NCBI GenBank assembly: GCA_963969345.1
Contig: OZ017767.1
Span: forward strand, 5,422,739 to 5,486,738
Direction: 5' to 3'
DNA from: Turbatrix aceti
Taxonomy: Eukaryota > Nematoda > Chromadorea > Rhabditida > Panagrolaimidae
DNA: 64,000 nt
In this document: positions 54,906-64,000 of the stretch, piece by piece
How the letters are laid out: each line of letters starts with the position of its first letter
Numbering within the stretch: the first letter of the stretch is position 1
Position numbers and translations under genes: made by a program
The notes under the pieces: model-generated
What the model was told of the DNA's origin: nothing
Seen by the model: the letters and a program-made list of their open reading frames with translations, nothing else
The model's database searches: none

Positions 54906-55100
54906 ATGAATACGAGTCAGCCTCATCTGTTCGATCTCTGTGATGGTTTTTCATTTTTATATTTTTTAATCCTGTTCAACGATAAACGTGTAACTTCCGT
55001 ACATCGGACTTTATCTCGGCATGTTGGGGTTCATACAAGGTGTTAAGTAATAAGGCATACTGTAAAAACTGAAAACCGTAGCAATGTACAAGTGCAGAGT

Positions 55101-56720
55101 TTAAACCGGTGAAGAAGGAGCAGTGTAGAAAACGTCTTTGACGTTATCCACGTGGTCAGTGATGCCCGGAATCGTCGGGAAACGGTAGAGGAGGTGCTTC
55201 GCCTGATAATCGACCACGAAGAGCTTCTTCTCCTTCGCCAGCTCGACCGCATCATCGAGATGATGGATCTTGCACGCGAAATCCGGAAAAGTGGCAATGG
55301 CTTCTGCCTCGCTGGGGAACGGACCGATGAGGAGGGCGAGGTTGAAATCGACGTCGAAAATGCTTTTTGGGCCATCGAAAGCCGCCTGGGACGGGGGAGG
55401 ATAGGCCTGCCAGACGCGGGATGCCGGCAGTCGGTGGAAGTAGATGCGCTTTTCCGACTCGGAAAAAGTCGGCACAGGATTTCGGGTCGTGACTGCGAGG
55501 AAAGGAGGCAGCTGGTCGTCGACGGCGATGTAGCAGGCGAGGCAGAAGACTTTGTCCCGGGGTTGCATGTAGATGAGGGATGCCGGGTTGAAGAAATTTC
55601 TGGAAGAAAAAATGTTTCTTTCAAAAAAATTAAAAAAAAAATGTTTTAGGCCAAAAAAAATTAAAAAAAAAGTTTTAGGCCAAAAAAATTAAAAAAAATG
55701 TTTTAGGCCAAAAAAATTTAGGCCTGGGTCGTTTTGAGAGCCATTGGCATAAAAAAAAATTGACTCACTCGGTAGACAAGTCCGGAAGCTCGCACTGCGG
55801 CAGACTGGAGAGCAGGGCTACGGTATCGATTTTTCCAGCCTTGGAAGCGAGCCCGATCGGCGTGTAATTCCGTCCCGCACTCGGGGTATTAAGCAGGTCA
55901 TCGACGAGCTTGTCAATCGTCGCCTGCAGGGTCGTGTCGATGCCGTAGACCTGCTTCATGTACTCGTAATTCATGATTCGGGCGAGAACTTCGCAGATGA
56001 CCGCGTTGTAGCCACGCTGGGCCGCCACGTGGATGACGTTGGCACGCATGCCGATGTGCATGTACCTCGGACGGTCGCTGGAAGTGTCGATAATGTACAG
56101 CGGGTTGTAGTCGAGGGTGTTGAGGAAGTCATCAATGTCCTTCATCGATTCCCGGAATTTGGTGACGTCTTGAACGATCGGGTTCGAGTAAATCGGGCAC
56201 CGGTATCCATCGACGGCTTTTGGATGATCGTACAACGAGAGAGCATTCACCTGGTGCAGAAAGTCGTCTGCTTCTTCCTGGTTTCTCACGCGGGAGATTC
56301 TGCCTTCGGCTGAAAACAGCGGAGGGATTAGGATTACGGTCAAAACTCGCGATAACCTTCCCGCCAAAAAAAAAGTCCACATTTTTCATTATTTTGAATA
56401 AGAAACAAAAAAATCAAGATTTTGAGCAAATAAACGCCTATACAATCCAAAGTCGCTAAAAAGCCATCTTTTTGATTCCAGGCTATAAAGCCCCCGCCCC
56501 CCATCCCACAACAAATCCCATCGATCCCAAAAAACTCACATTTAGTGCCTCGCTCCTTGTTAAACGCTCTGATGGATTTGACAGCCTCGTTGAAGGATGA
56601 GTGAAGTTCAGCTTTGGGGGAATCACAGTGCGCGACGGCGTAGAACTCGCCACGGCTGCGGCCGGAAAACTTGCGTTTCGGGGTGCTGAAATCGCCACCT
56701 GGGCCCCCTGAGAAGTTCAT
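55101..56720 (-). CDS. ANKLE2/LEM-4-like protein
   Basis: Three exons (56540-56720, 55769-56309, 55101-55599) give 406 aa. The N-terminal module (GEFYAVAHCDSPKAELHSSF, NEAVKSIRAFNKERGTK, ISRVRNQEEADDFLHQV) is the caulimovirus-viroplasmin/RNase-H1-like fold found in ANKLE2. Next come ankyrin-type repeats with the ANKLE2 pattern RANVIHVAAQRGYNAVICEV, LVDDLLNTPSAGRNYTPIGL, ASKAGKIDTVALLSSLP. The C-terminal third (VFCLACYIAVDDQLPPFLAV) is specific to this gene. ANKLE2/LEM-4 controls BAF phosphorylation through VRK1 and PP2A, which allows nuclear envelope reassembly after mitosis. The membrane span and LEM domain present at the N-terminus of vertebrate ANKLE2 are missing here. Intron 2 contains a minisatellite. 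Start codons of this gene and DHX38 are only 257 bp apart, facing away from each other. Confidence 0.82.
55620..55725. repeat. AT-rich minisatellite in ANKLE2-like intron
   Basis: Three to four copies of a roughly 30-bp unit containing AAATGTTTTAGGCCAAAAAA occur in the 169-bp intron 2. The TTTTAG in each unit reads on the plus strand, so it does not create extra acceptors for this minus-strand gene. Confidence 0.8.
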
Positions 56721-56977
56721 TTTCCTTCTGAAAATCGATTATTTCCTCAGACAAACCAAAATTACACGCAAAAAAAGTAAACAATGTATTTCGAAAACCC
56801 AGGACAGCGTGCACGCATGTTTTGCTGTTGTTTTTCCAGTTCTCCCAAAGATGCGACTTTCCAAACATCAAACAAAACCCCAGAACGCGCACGCGCAGTT
56901 GTTTTGCCGCGACCTGTGTTTTTCTATTGCGCTGTTTGGCGGATTCAACGCTCCAAGTTATTGCGCAAGCTTAGATC
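56721..56977. promoter_or_regulatory. Shared divergent promoter region, ANKLE2-like and DHX38
   Basis: Only 257 bp separate the two outward-facing ATGs. The interval has no TATA box that I can see and contains GCGCACGCGCAG-like GC-rich phrases, which suits a housekeeping bidirectional promoter. Inferred from spacing only. Confidence 0.5.
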
Positions 56978-59900
56978 ATGTCAGGCCCTTCGGATAAGAC
57001 ACACGACGTGTTACCCGGCTCATCGGACAGCGAACGAGGCGGGCTAATTATTCCGGCAAAGACACCGCGTTCTGGCGACGCCGTCGATGACCATGTTTTC
57101 AAGAAACCGTCGCTCTACGGACTTGAAAGGCTCGCCAGGGCCAAACGCGAGGAGAATCTTCGACATCACAAGGACGGTGACGATACGCCGGGGATTTCGA
57201 CCAGCGTGAGGCATCGTATTGATGAGTAAGTTCGGTTTTTTGTATTTTTTGTTATTTGAAGTTATTTTTTAGCCTCAAGGACGAGAAATATCGCGACCGG
57301 CACCGAGGACTGCAGTACGACTCTCGCAAGAACAGGAGGTCGCGATCCAGGTCGCCAGATGACCGACACCGCCGGCACAGACACCGGCATGACTCGGATC
57401 GTGATCGAGATCGAGACCGACATCGGTCTTCTTCGAAACGCGAAGTCGCGACTCCCAGATATCATGTGGGCAACACGCCTTCCAAGATGGACTGGGACGA
57501 TGAGAAGAGACTCGGCAGCACCCGTGGAAGCTCGTGGACGCCGTACTCGAGCCGACAGGACGAGAAAGAACGCTCGCTGGAATCTCAATGGCGCTCGCAT
57601 CGCGCACGCAATCAACGACGTCGCAGAAGGTACAGCGACGGCGACGCGGAGGTCGACGATTCCGAGGATATTCCTGATTTTAAAAATGATCGCGAACGCT
57701 GGGATTGGGAGGACCAGAATTACGATCTTGATCGGCAGTGGTGAGTTTTTTGAAGCAACCGGGTTTTGGACATTTTGAACACGTGTTTTTTGCAGGTATG
57801 AAAACGATCAGGGCTACAACGACGAATTCAATCCATTTGCGAATGTTTCGGATGAGTTTATTACGAAACGAGAGCGCCAGCTGGAAAAAGCCCGCGAGAA
57901 GCCGAAACTGACGGTCCGACAGCAGGAAATCAAGAAAGAGAACGAACTCTGGGAAAACAATCGCCTCAAGCGCTCTGGCGTCTTCCAAACAACGCAGGTC
58001 AGCTCTTTCGTCGATATGGAAGTCGACGAGAACCGCGTGAATCTGCTGGTTCATAACAACATTCCGCCCTTCCTTGACGGCAGATTTGTGTACACGAAAC
58101 AGACCCAACCTATTATTCCCGTGAGTTTTTTTTTTAGAAAATTGTTACGATCAGGGAGGAGTGAAAGTAACGTTTTCTTTGATTTCAGATCAAAGACGTG
58201 ACCTCAGACCTCGCGATATCTTCCACAAAAGGCAGCAAAGCAGTTCGACGTTACCGGGAACAAAACGAACGCAAAAACGCTCAGGAACGGCATTGGGAAC
58301 TCGCAGGCAGCAACATTGGCCGCATCATGGGCATCGAGGAGAAAAAAGAAGACGGAGACACGGAAGACGACGTCAAGGGCTTCAAGGACGCTCAGAAGTT
58401 CTCAGATCACCTCGAAAAGATGGATTCAGTCTCGGATTTTGCCCTGGAGAAAACCATCAAGCAGCAACGCGAGTACCTGCCCGTTTTCGCCGTCCGACAG
58501 GCGATGCTCAACGTCATCCGCGACAACAATGTCATCATCGTGGTCGGCGAGACGGGCAGCGGCAAGACGACACAGCTGACGCAGTACCTCTACGAAGACG
58601 GCTACGGCAAGGCCGGCATGATTGGGTGCACGCAGCCGAGGCGTGTCGCTGCCATGAGCGTTGCAGCCCGTGTCGCTGACGAGATGGGGCTCCCGCTGGG
58701 TGATGAGGTCGGGTACGCCATCCGATTCGAGGACAAGACCTCTGAAAAGACGGTTATCAAGGTTGGTTTTGGTCGGGATCAGAATTGGGCGATTGGTCGC
58801 GTTCGTTCGCTAAAAAATTCAATTTTTTGCTGAAAACTCATAGTTTTACGATATACGTTTTTCTGCCCATTTAGGACAAAATTTTGTAGAAATAATATGT
58901 TTTTTGTTTATTTGCGAACAAAAAACGGGTGTTCGCATATCCCTGAATCAAAACTTCTTTTTTCAGTACATGACAGACGGTATCCTCCTTCGAGAGTGCC
59001 TGAGCGACTCCGACCTGGACAAGTACAGCGTAATCATCATGGACGAAGCTCACGAACGCTCTGTCAACACGGATGTTCTCTTTGGCCTTCTTCGCGAAGT
59101 TGTCCGGCGTCGATCCGATCTCAAGCTCATCGTGACCTCTGCTACCATGGATTCTGAGAAATTTGCCAACTTTTTCGGAGGCAACACGCCGGTTTTCAAA
59201 ATCCCGGGCCGTACTTTCAAGGTCGACGTCCTGCATCGCTCGGCACCCGTCGAAGACTACGTGGAAGAGGCGGTCAAGCAGAGCATCCAAATCCACCTCG
59301 GCGGCATGGACGGCGATCTGCTCATCTTCATGCCGGGTCAGGAAGACATCGAAGTGACCTGCGCGTTGCTGACAGAAAAGCTCAACGGCCTCGACAGCGC
59401 CCCACCGCTCGCCGTGCTGCCGATTTACTCGCAGCTGCCCTCCGAAAAGCAGTCCAAGATCTTCCAGCGGGCCCCAGGCGGCATAAGAAAGTGCATCGTC
59501 GCGACAAACATCGCGGAGACGTCGCTCACCGTCGATGGCATCTATTTTGTCATCGATCCGGGCTTCTGCAAGATGAAAGTGTTCAATTCGAAGGTCGGCA
59601 TGGATGCGCTTCAAGTTTATCCAATTTCTCAGGCGTCCGCGAACCAGAGATCCGGTCGTGCGGGTCGTACCGGGCCTGGGCAGTGCTACCGGCTCTACAC
59701 GGCACGGCAGTTCCAGGACGAGATGCTGGTAACTACGGTCCCTGAAATCCAGAGAACAAACCTGGCAAATGTCGTGCTCATGCTAAAGTCGCTGAACGTC
59801 GACGATCTTCTCAAATTTCATTTTATGGATCCGCCACCCCAGGAAAACATGATGAATTCGATGTACACGCTCTGGACTCTTGGCGCTCTGGACAACGCCG

Positions 59901-60953
59901 GGCAGTTGACCCATCTGGGTGAGTTGGGTTTTTTTAACGGCAAGAACAAAAAAATTTTTGATAATTATTTTTCGTCTTCTAAAAACTTTTTTTTTGGTAA
60001 TTTTTTTTCTACGCTTCTAGGTCCGACCCAAGCCCTATTTTTGACCCTCTTTTGTAATAAAAATTATTTATCCTCGTTTTTAGGCCGTGAAATGGCAGAC
60101 TTCCCGCTGGATCCCGCGCTGTCAAAAATGCTGATCACAGCGGCGTCGATGGGCTGCAGCGAAGAAGTTCTAACAATCGTTTCCATGCTCTCGGTGCCGT
60201 CTATCTTCATGCGACCGAAAGGCCGCGAGGAAGAATCGGACAGCCGGAAAGAAAAATTCCAGGTCAGTGAATCCGATCACCTGTCGCTCCTCAACGTGTA
60301 CAACGAGTGGAAAAAGAAGAAATACAGCTCTCGATGGTGCAAAGACAATTTCATCCAAGCGAAGGCGATGACGAGGGCCCGTGAAGTGCGGAGCCAACTT
60401 CAGGAAATCATGGAGACCAACAAACTGGATATTAAATCGTCTGGAACCGACTGGGACATAGTCAGGAAGTGCATCTGCTCCGCCTACTTCGCAAACGCTA
60501 CCAGGTGGGTCTTAACGCGAAATAAGTATAGTAATATTTATTTTGTGTGTTCATTTTAGGCTGAAGGGCATTGGCGAATATGTCAGTCTGCGAACTGGCA
60601 TTCCGGCCTTCCTGCACCCGACTTCGGCTCTCTACGGCATGGGCTATACCCCGGACTACGTCGTCTACCACGAGCTCATCATGACGACCAAGGAGTACAT
60701 GCAGTGCGTGACTGCCGTCGAGGGCGTCTGGCTCGCCGAGCTCGGACCCATGTTCTACTCCCTCAAAGAACAGGCGCTCACCTTCAACGAACGCGTTCGC
60801 GAAAGTGCGAGGGCATCGACGACGATGGAGGAAGAGATGAGGATCGTCACAGAGGCAAGGAGCCAGGTTTCCGTCTCCGAGCGAAAGCCTGCGCCTTCCA
60901 GGACTCCTGTCATTGCCGAGGTTGGAGCACGATCTGTGAGAAGTCGTCGATGA
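56978..60953 (+). CDS. mog-1: DHX38/PRP16 DEAH-box splicing helicase
   Basis: Seven exons (56978-57225, 57273-57740, 57796-58120, 58189-58761, 58967-59918, 60084-60504, 60560-60953) give 1126 aa, close to DHX38. The N-terminus has [18 protein letters not shown], then an RS/RD-rich stretch ([18 protein letters not shown]) and the PRP16-specific block [20 protein letters not shown]. Helicase motifs: I GETGSGKT at 467-474, Ia [14 protein letters not shown] at 564-567, III SAT at 596-598, [24 protein letters not shown] from 765. Winged-helix, ratchet and OB-fold regions follow ([20 protein letters not shown]). PRP16 drives remodelling of the spliceosome for the second step. In C. elegans the orthologue, mog-1, also controls the sperm/oocyte switch. 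Intron 4 (205 bp) contains an inverted copy of the GTTCG-rich repeat. It may be cotranscribed with METTL13, 505 bp downstream. Confidence 0.95.
58790..58940. repeat. GTTCG-rich interspersed repeat, copy 4 (inverted, in intron)
   Basis: Intron 4 of DHX38 ends with AACAAAAAACGGGTGTTCGC and ATATCCCTG, the reverse complement of the head of copies 2 and 3 (CAGGGAT..GC.AAC...CGTTTTTTGTTCG). The other end, near 58798, has CGCGTTCGTTCGC. The internal part is shortened. Confidence 0.6.
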
Positions 60954-61458
60954 TTGACTGTTTTTTTCTTGTGGTAAATTTTTGGACTAGCACCGTGTAT
61001 TTATAAACAATTGATCAGGACGGGAGTAACTGAACGAAGGCCAAGGAACGGGAACGGGAACGTAGGGGGTGCTCTCGAGACGAAAGATGTACGGGTGTGT
61101 ATGACCTCTGTTTGCGCCCAGTCTAGACTGAGGCTACCGCGTGTGTTAGTTTTTTTGCTTTTGCGTTAATCGCTTATCCTTTCAATCCTCAAAAATTTCC
61201 TGAGCTCCAAGGCTTTGCTTGGCGGCATTTGATGACACCCGGGCGACGTCTAAAGCCAAGTCGTGCTCTCTTTTCTGGCCATTGATCGCTTGGAATCACG
61301 GTAACAATCAATCGCTTATATTCACCGATTTTTTTGGACGCGTCTCTTTTTCCTGCAGAAACTCGTTTTTTGATAAACTTTCTCAGCTAGAGGTCGACGA
61401 CTACGTGTGTCTTGTTTTTTTAGAAGATCGATAAAGGTGTCGTTGTCGCTGGTTGGAC
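60954..61458. other. Intergenic spacer DHX38-METTL13
   Basis: 505 bp with no ORF of note. A good acceptor, CTTGTTTTTTTAG, ends at 61423, 36 nt before the METTL13 ATG, and may be a trans-splice site. Confidence 0.45.
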
Positions 61459-63962
61459 ATGTCGACGCTTCTGAAGACCCCAGCCGATTTTGCCAAGCAG
61501 GACTTCTGGCAGGCTTTTCACAAGCGACTCAACCTGTCAAACTTTGAATGGTGCGTTTTTATGAGTTCGCTGGGAGCTGATTTTTGACTGCGGGGTTGTT
61601 TACAGGTACGGAAACTACGATGCGTACGCTGATATCATCGAACGCTCGTTCAAGCCTGACTCGAAGATTCTCAACATCGGATGCGGCACCTCGGCCCTGG
61701 AGTACTCTGTGGGTTTTGTTGGAGATTGATAAGGGGAATTATGCAAGTACCGGATTTTGTAGATGTACAATCACGGTTACCACAACGTGCACAGCGTCGA
61801 TATCGATGAAAACGTCATCGGACGCAAGATTCAGAAGGCCGAAGACGTCTACACCGGCCTGACCTACGGTGTCGTGGATGTTGGACAGGAAAACGCATTT
61901 GAGCCTGGATCGTTCAACTTTGCTGTCGATAAGGGAACCCTCGACGCCCTTCTGCCCCCTGACTACACCCCGGAGCAGCTCCAGGTCGTGCATCACATGC
62001 TGGCCAACGTGACTCGCTCCGTGAAGCAGGGCGGGAGGTACACGATCATCACTCTGGGCCAAAAGCACATTCTCAACGTGCTCCTGGACTACTTTGAGAC
62101 AAAGTTGGTTGGAGCAAAGATTTTTGGGGTTAAGTGTTTTTTTTTTCCAGCAAGGGAGGTGCCATCCGCGTTTTTCTGCACCCCGTCGAAGAGCTGCGTG
62201 CCGACAAGGTCAGATTCACGCTTCCAGTGATCATCGTCGAGGTCGTCGTGCTGACGATCGACGTCCCGCTCAAGATCCACGTCGTAGAGAACGGACTCAT
62301 CCAGCAAATGACCCGCGAGACCTTCCTCATCACCGTTGAGAACTTCCGCATGCTCTGCAACTTCCAGAACATGTGCAAGTTGTGAGTTTTGCTTTTAAAT
62401 ATTTTTCGCATGTACTGATTTGTGTGATTTTGCAGTCCCCTGCAGCACTCTGCCTCTGTAACCCTGCTGGGCGCCGTCTACTCCTCGCTGGCGTACAGCT
62501 GCATCGTTGTCGACAAACCGGGTATTTCGGAAATCGTGCAGTACGGCGTCATGCTGATGCCCTTCGATCCGTAAGTCTTTATTTTTTGAGTTTTATTTAT
62601 TTGAGACGTGGAAAAAAGAAAAATTCTTCAGGGAACTGAGCGACATGTCCGACGAAGACCTCGAACTGACCCGCAAGGAATCCAACATGGATCGCATCGT
62701 TCTGGTTCGCTGCCTCACAATCGACATCCGCAAGCGCCTCAACGACGACGAGCTCAAAGACGAACTCTTCCGTCTGTCGCGGTTTTTCACGCCCCACACG
62801 TTCCAGGAGCCCGTAAACATTCTCCAGGGCTACACGGAATCTTCGGATGTCACGCAGCTCAAGGAAGGCGACGGCAGCTACGTTGGCAAGTGGCATGTCA
62901 GCGAGTACGTCATGGAAAACATGACTCTGCGTCGGCTTATTTTTGACTCTGCTCCTACCGTCGTTCAGTCTGAAGTCCAAGTCGAGGGTGAGTGTTTTGA
63001 GAAGAACTGGGCGTTCACGGAATTTTTTGGGGTTTTCAGTGCTGCAAAAAGCAGATGGAAAGACAGTGGTCAAGATTCCGAGAACCGAAGACCTCCGCAA
63101 CGCGTACCAGCAAGTAATGGTCTCGGCGCTCAAATTGATCGCCAAAAAGAGTGTCCTCATCCACGAAACCCCCTTCAAGGTCGCTATCCTAGGAGTGGGG
63201 GGTGGCACGCTTGTTTCCTTCCTCTACGAAGCATTCAAGAACTCACACGTCACGTGCGTTGAAATCGAGCCGGAGCTGTACAAAATCGGTCGCAAGTTCT
63301 TCGGACTGCCCAAGGAGGACGGCAAGCGACTCCGCTGCGTCACCGGCGATGCCATGGATTGGCTCAAGGCTCCGAGACCCACCGACACGGCCAAGCTCGG
63401 TGATTACTGTGAGTTTTTTTATTTTGTTCCATCGAGGTTATTTTTTTCTTTTTTTTCAGACGTGGATGCCCTCTTCGTCGATCTCGGCGGCGCTGCTCCC
63501 GAAGAGGTAGACAATGACTACCTCTTCTGCCCTCCAGAACCCTTTGTTCAACCAGAAACTGTCGATTACTACAAAGCAAGACTCAATTTCCCCGGTGAGC
63601 TTAAAAATGATTTTTTGGATTTTTTAAAACTTTTTTTTGCGTTTTTAGGCATCGTGATTGCCAACGTCGTGTGCCACAACTTTGACCGAGTGACACGCAT
63701 TGCAAATCTCTTCTACAAGCAATTCCAGCACGTTTACTACTCGAATCCCGCCGAGAGCGCGAACTATATCGTCGTCGGCTCCGACGTCCCCCTCAAGAAG
63801 GCTCCCCAAATCCAGTTCGGCCCCGACGCCGACAACATGCGGTCCGTGTTCAACAACTTTGCGAGCTTCAAGCCCGTCGAAGTCATCAAGGCCGCTCCCA
63901 CCCCTTCGGCCAACGCAACGGCTGGAGGCAAAAATAAGAAAAACAAGAATAAGAAGAAGTAG
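61459..63962 (+). CDS. METTL13 / eEF1AKNMT dual methyltransferase
   Basis: Nine exons (61459-61550, 61606-61708, 61763-62103, 62151-62381, 62436-62570, 62632-62987, 63040-63408, 63460-63594, 63649-63962) give 691 aa against 699 in human METTL13. The N-terminal domain opens with DFAKQDFWQAFHKRLNLSNF and EWYGNYDAYADIIE, has SAM motif I ILNIGCGTSALEYS (GCG at 56-58) and FAVDKGTLDALLPPD; in the human enzyme this half methylates eEF1A Lys55. The C-terminal half contains FRRLIF-like TLRRLIFDSAPTVVQSEVQV, then a spermidine-synthase-like SAM site VAILGVGGGTLVSFLYEAF (GVGGG at 471-475), CVEIEPELYKIGRKFFG and LFVDLGG; it methylates the eEF1A N-terminus. The tail is Lys/Asn-rich (GGKNKKNKNKKK). Both SAM sites look intact, so the enzyme is probably bifunctional. 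Cytosolic; no targeting signals seen. Confidence 0.93.
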
Positions 63963-64000
63963 TCCTGCTCCTGCGTCGCAAGTTCGCAAGTTGTCCGTCT

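Noticed and set aside
57380..57450. Arg-Asp repeat region in DHX38 as a minisatellite
   Set aside because: It is a coding RS/RD tract normal for PRP16 N-termini, not a separate repeat element.
1..64000. CRISPR arrays, bacterial operons, rRNA
   Set aside because: None seen; the DNA is eukaryotic with spliced genes throughout.

Overview
This window is nuclear DNA from a nematode. The genes have many short GT-AG introns (most 46-61 bp, ending in a T-rich tract plus CAG/TAG). The gene families include several typical of nematodes: a DB-module secreted protein, a lys-type GH25 lysozyme, a GPA-3-like G alpha subunit, a nematode-style UGT and a 7TM chemoreceptor exon. T-rich acceptors just upstream of some start codons look like trans-splice sites. 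Exons are GC-richer than introns and spacers. The species cannot be named from the sequence; it does not read as Caenorhabditis itself.

Layout. 1-20 kb is gene-poor: a possible GAS1/GDNF-receptor-like exon (-), a 5'-truncated RTE-like non-LTR retrotransposon with an apparent 8-bp target-site duplication, an intronless lysozyme-like gene (-), a candidate neuropeptide precursor (+), a GPA-3-like G alpha gene (+, 8 exons), a candidate small secreted protein (+), a DB-module gene (+) and a Ly6-like, probably GPI-anchored gene (-). About 15.7-20.3 kb shows no supported gene. 20.3-34 kb is a dense + strand block: striatin, PHF10/BAF45a, PPP1R21 (KLRAQ) and a 1032-aa protein with three tandem NADAR-like repeats. 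The last three are only about 340-370 bp apart, as in a nematode operon. 34-40 kb (-) holds an F-box protein and a short SCC2/Nipped-B-like cohesin loader. 40.3-45 kb has an orphan chemoreceptor 3' exon and otherwise no supported gene. 45-64 kb is dense again: UGT (-), divergent importin-alpha-like protein (+), a small duplicated locus for a short hydrophobic protein (-), RRN3/TIF-IA (-), a RING-H2 protein (+), an ANKLE2/LEM-4-like protein (-), DHX38/PRP16/MOG-1 (+) and METTL13/eEF1AKNMT (+).

Functionally the dense parts are housekeeping: STRIPAK signalling, PBAF chromatin remodelling, FERRY/endosome function, sister-chromatid cohesion, rRNA transcription, nuclear import and envelope assembly, splicing and eEF1A methylation. 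The gene-poor parts carry secreted, receptor and detoxification genes. The points most worth a second look are the triple NADAR protein, in which only the middle repeat keeps the Glu-His motif; the cohesin loader that starts inside its HEAT domain; the lysozyme that lacks the usual second acidic motif; an interspersed GTTCG-rich repeat that fills many of the long introns; and the duplicated mini-gene cluster at 50-51.3 kb. All exon coordinates were worked out by hand from splice consensus, reading frame and family similarity. CDS spans include introns.
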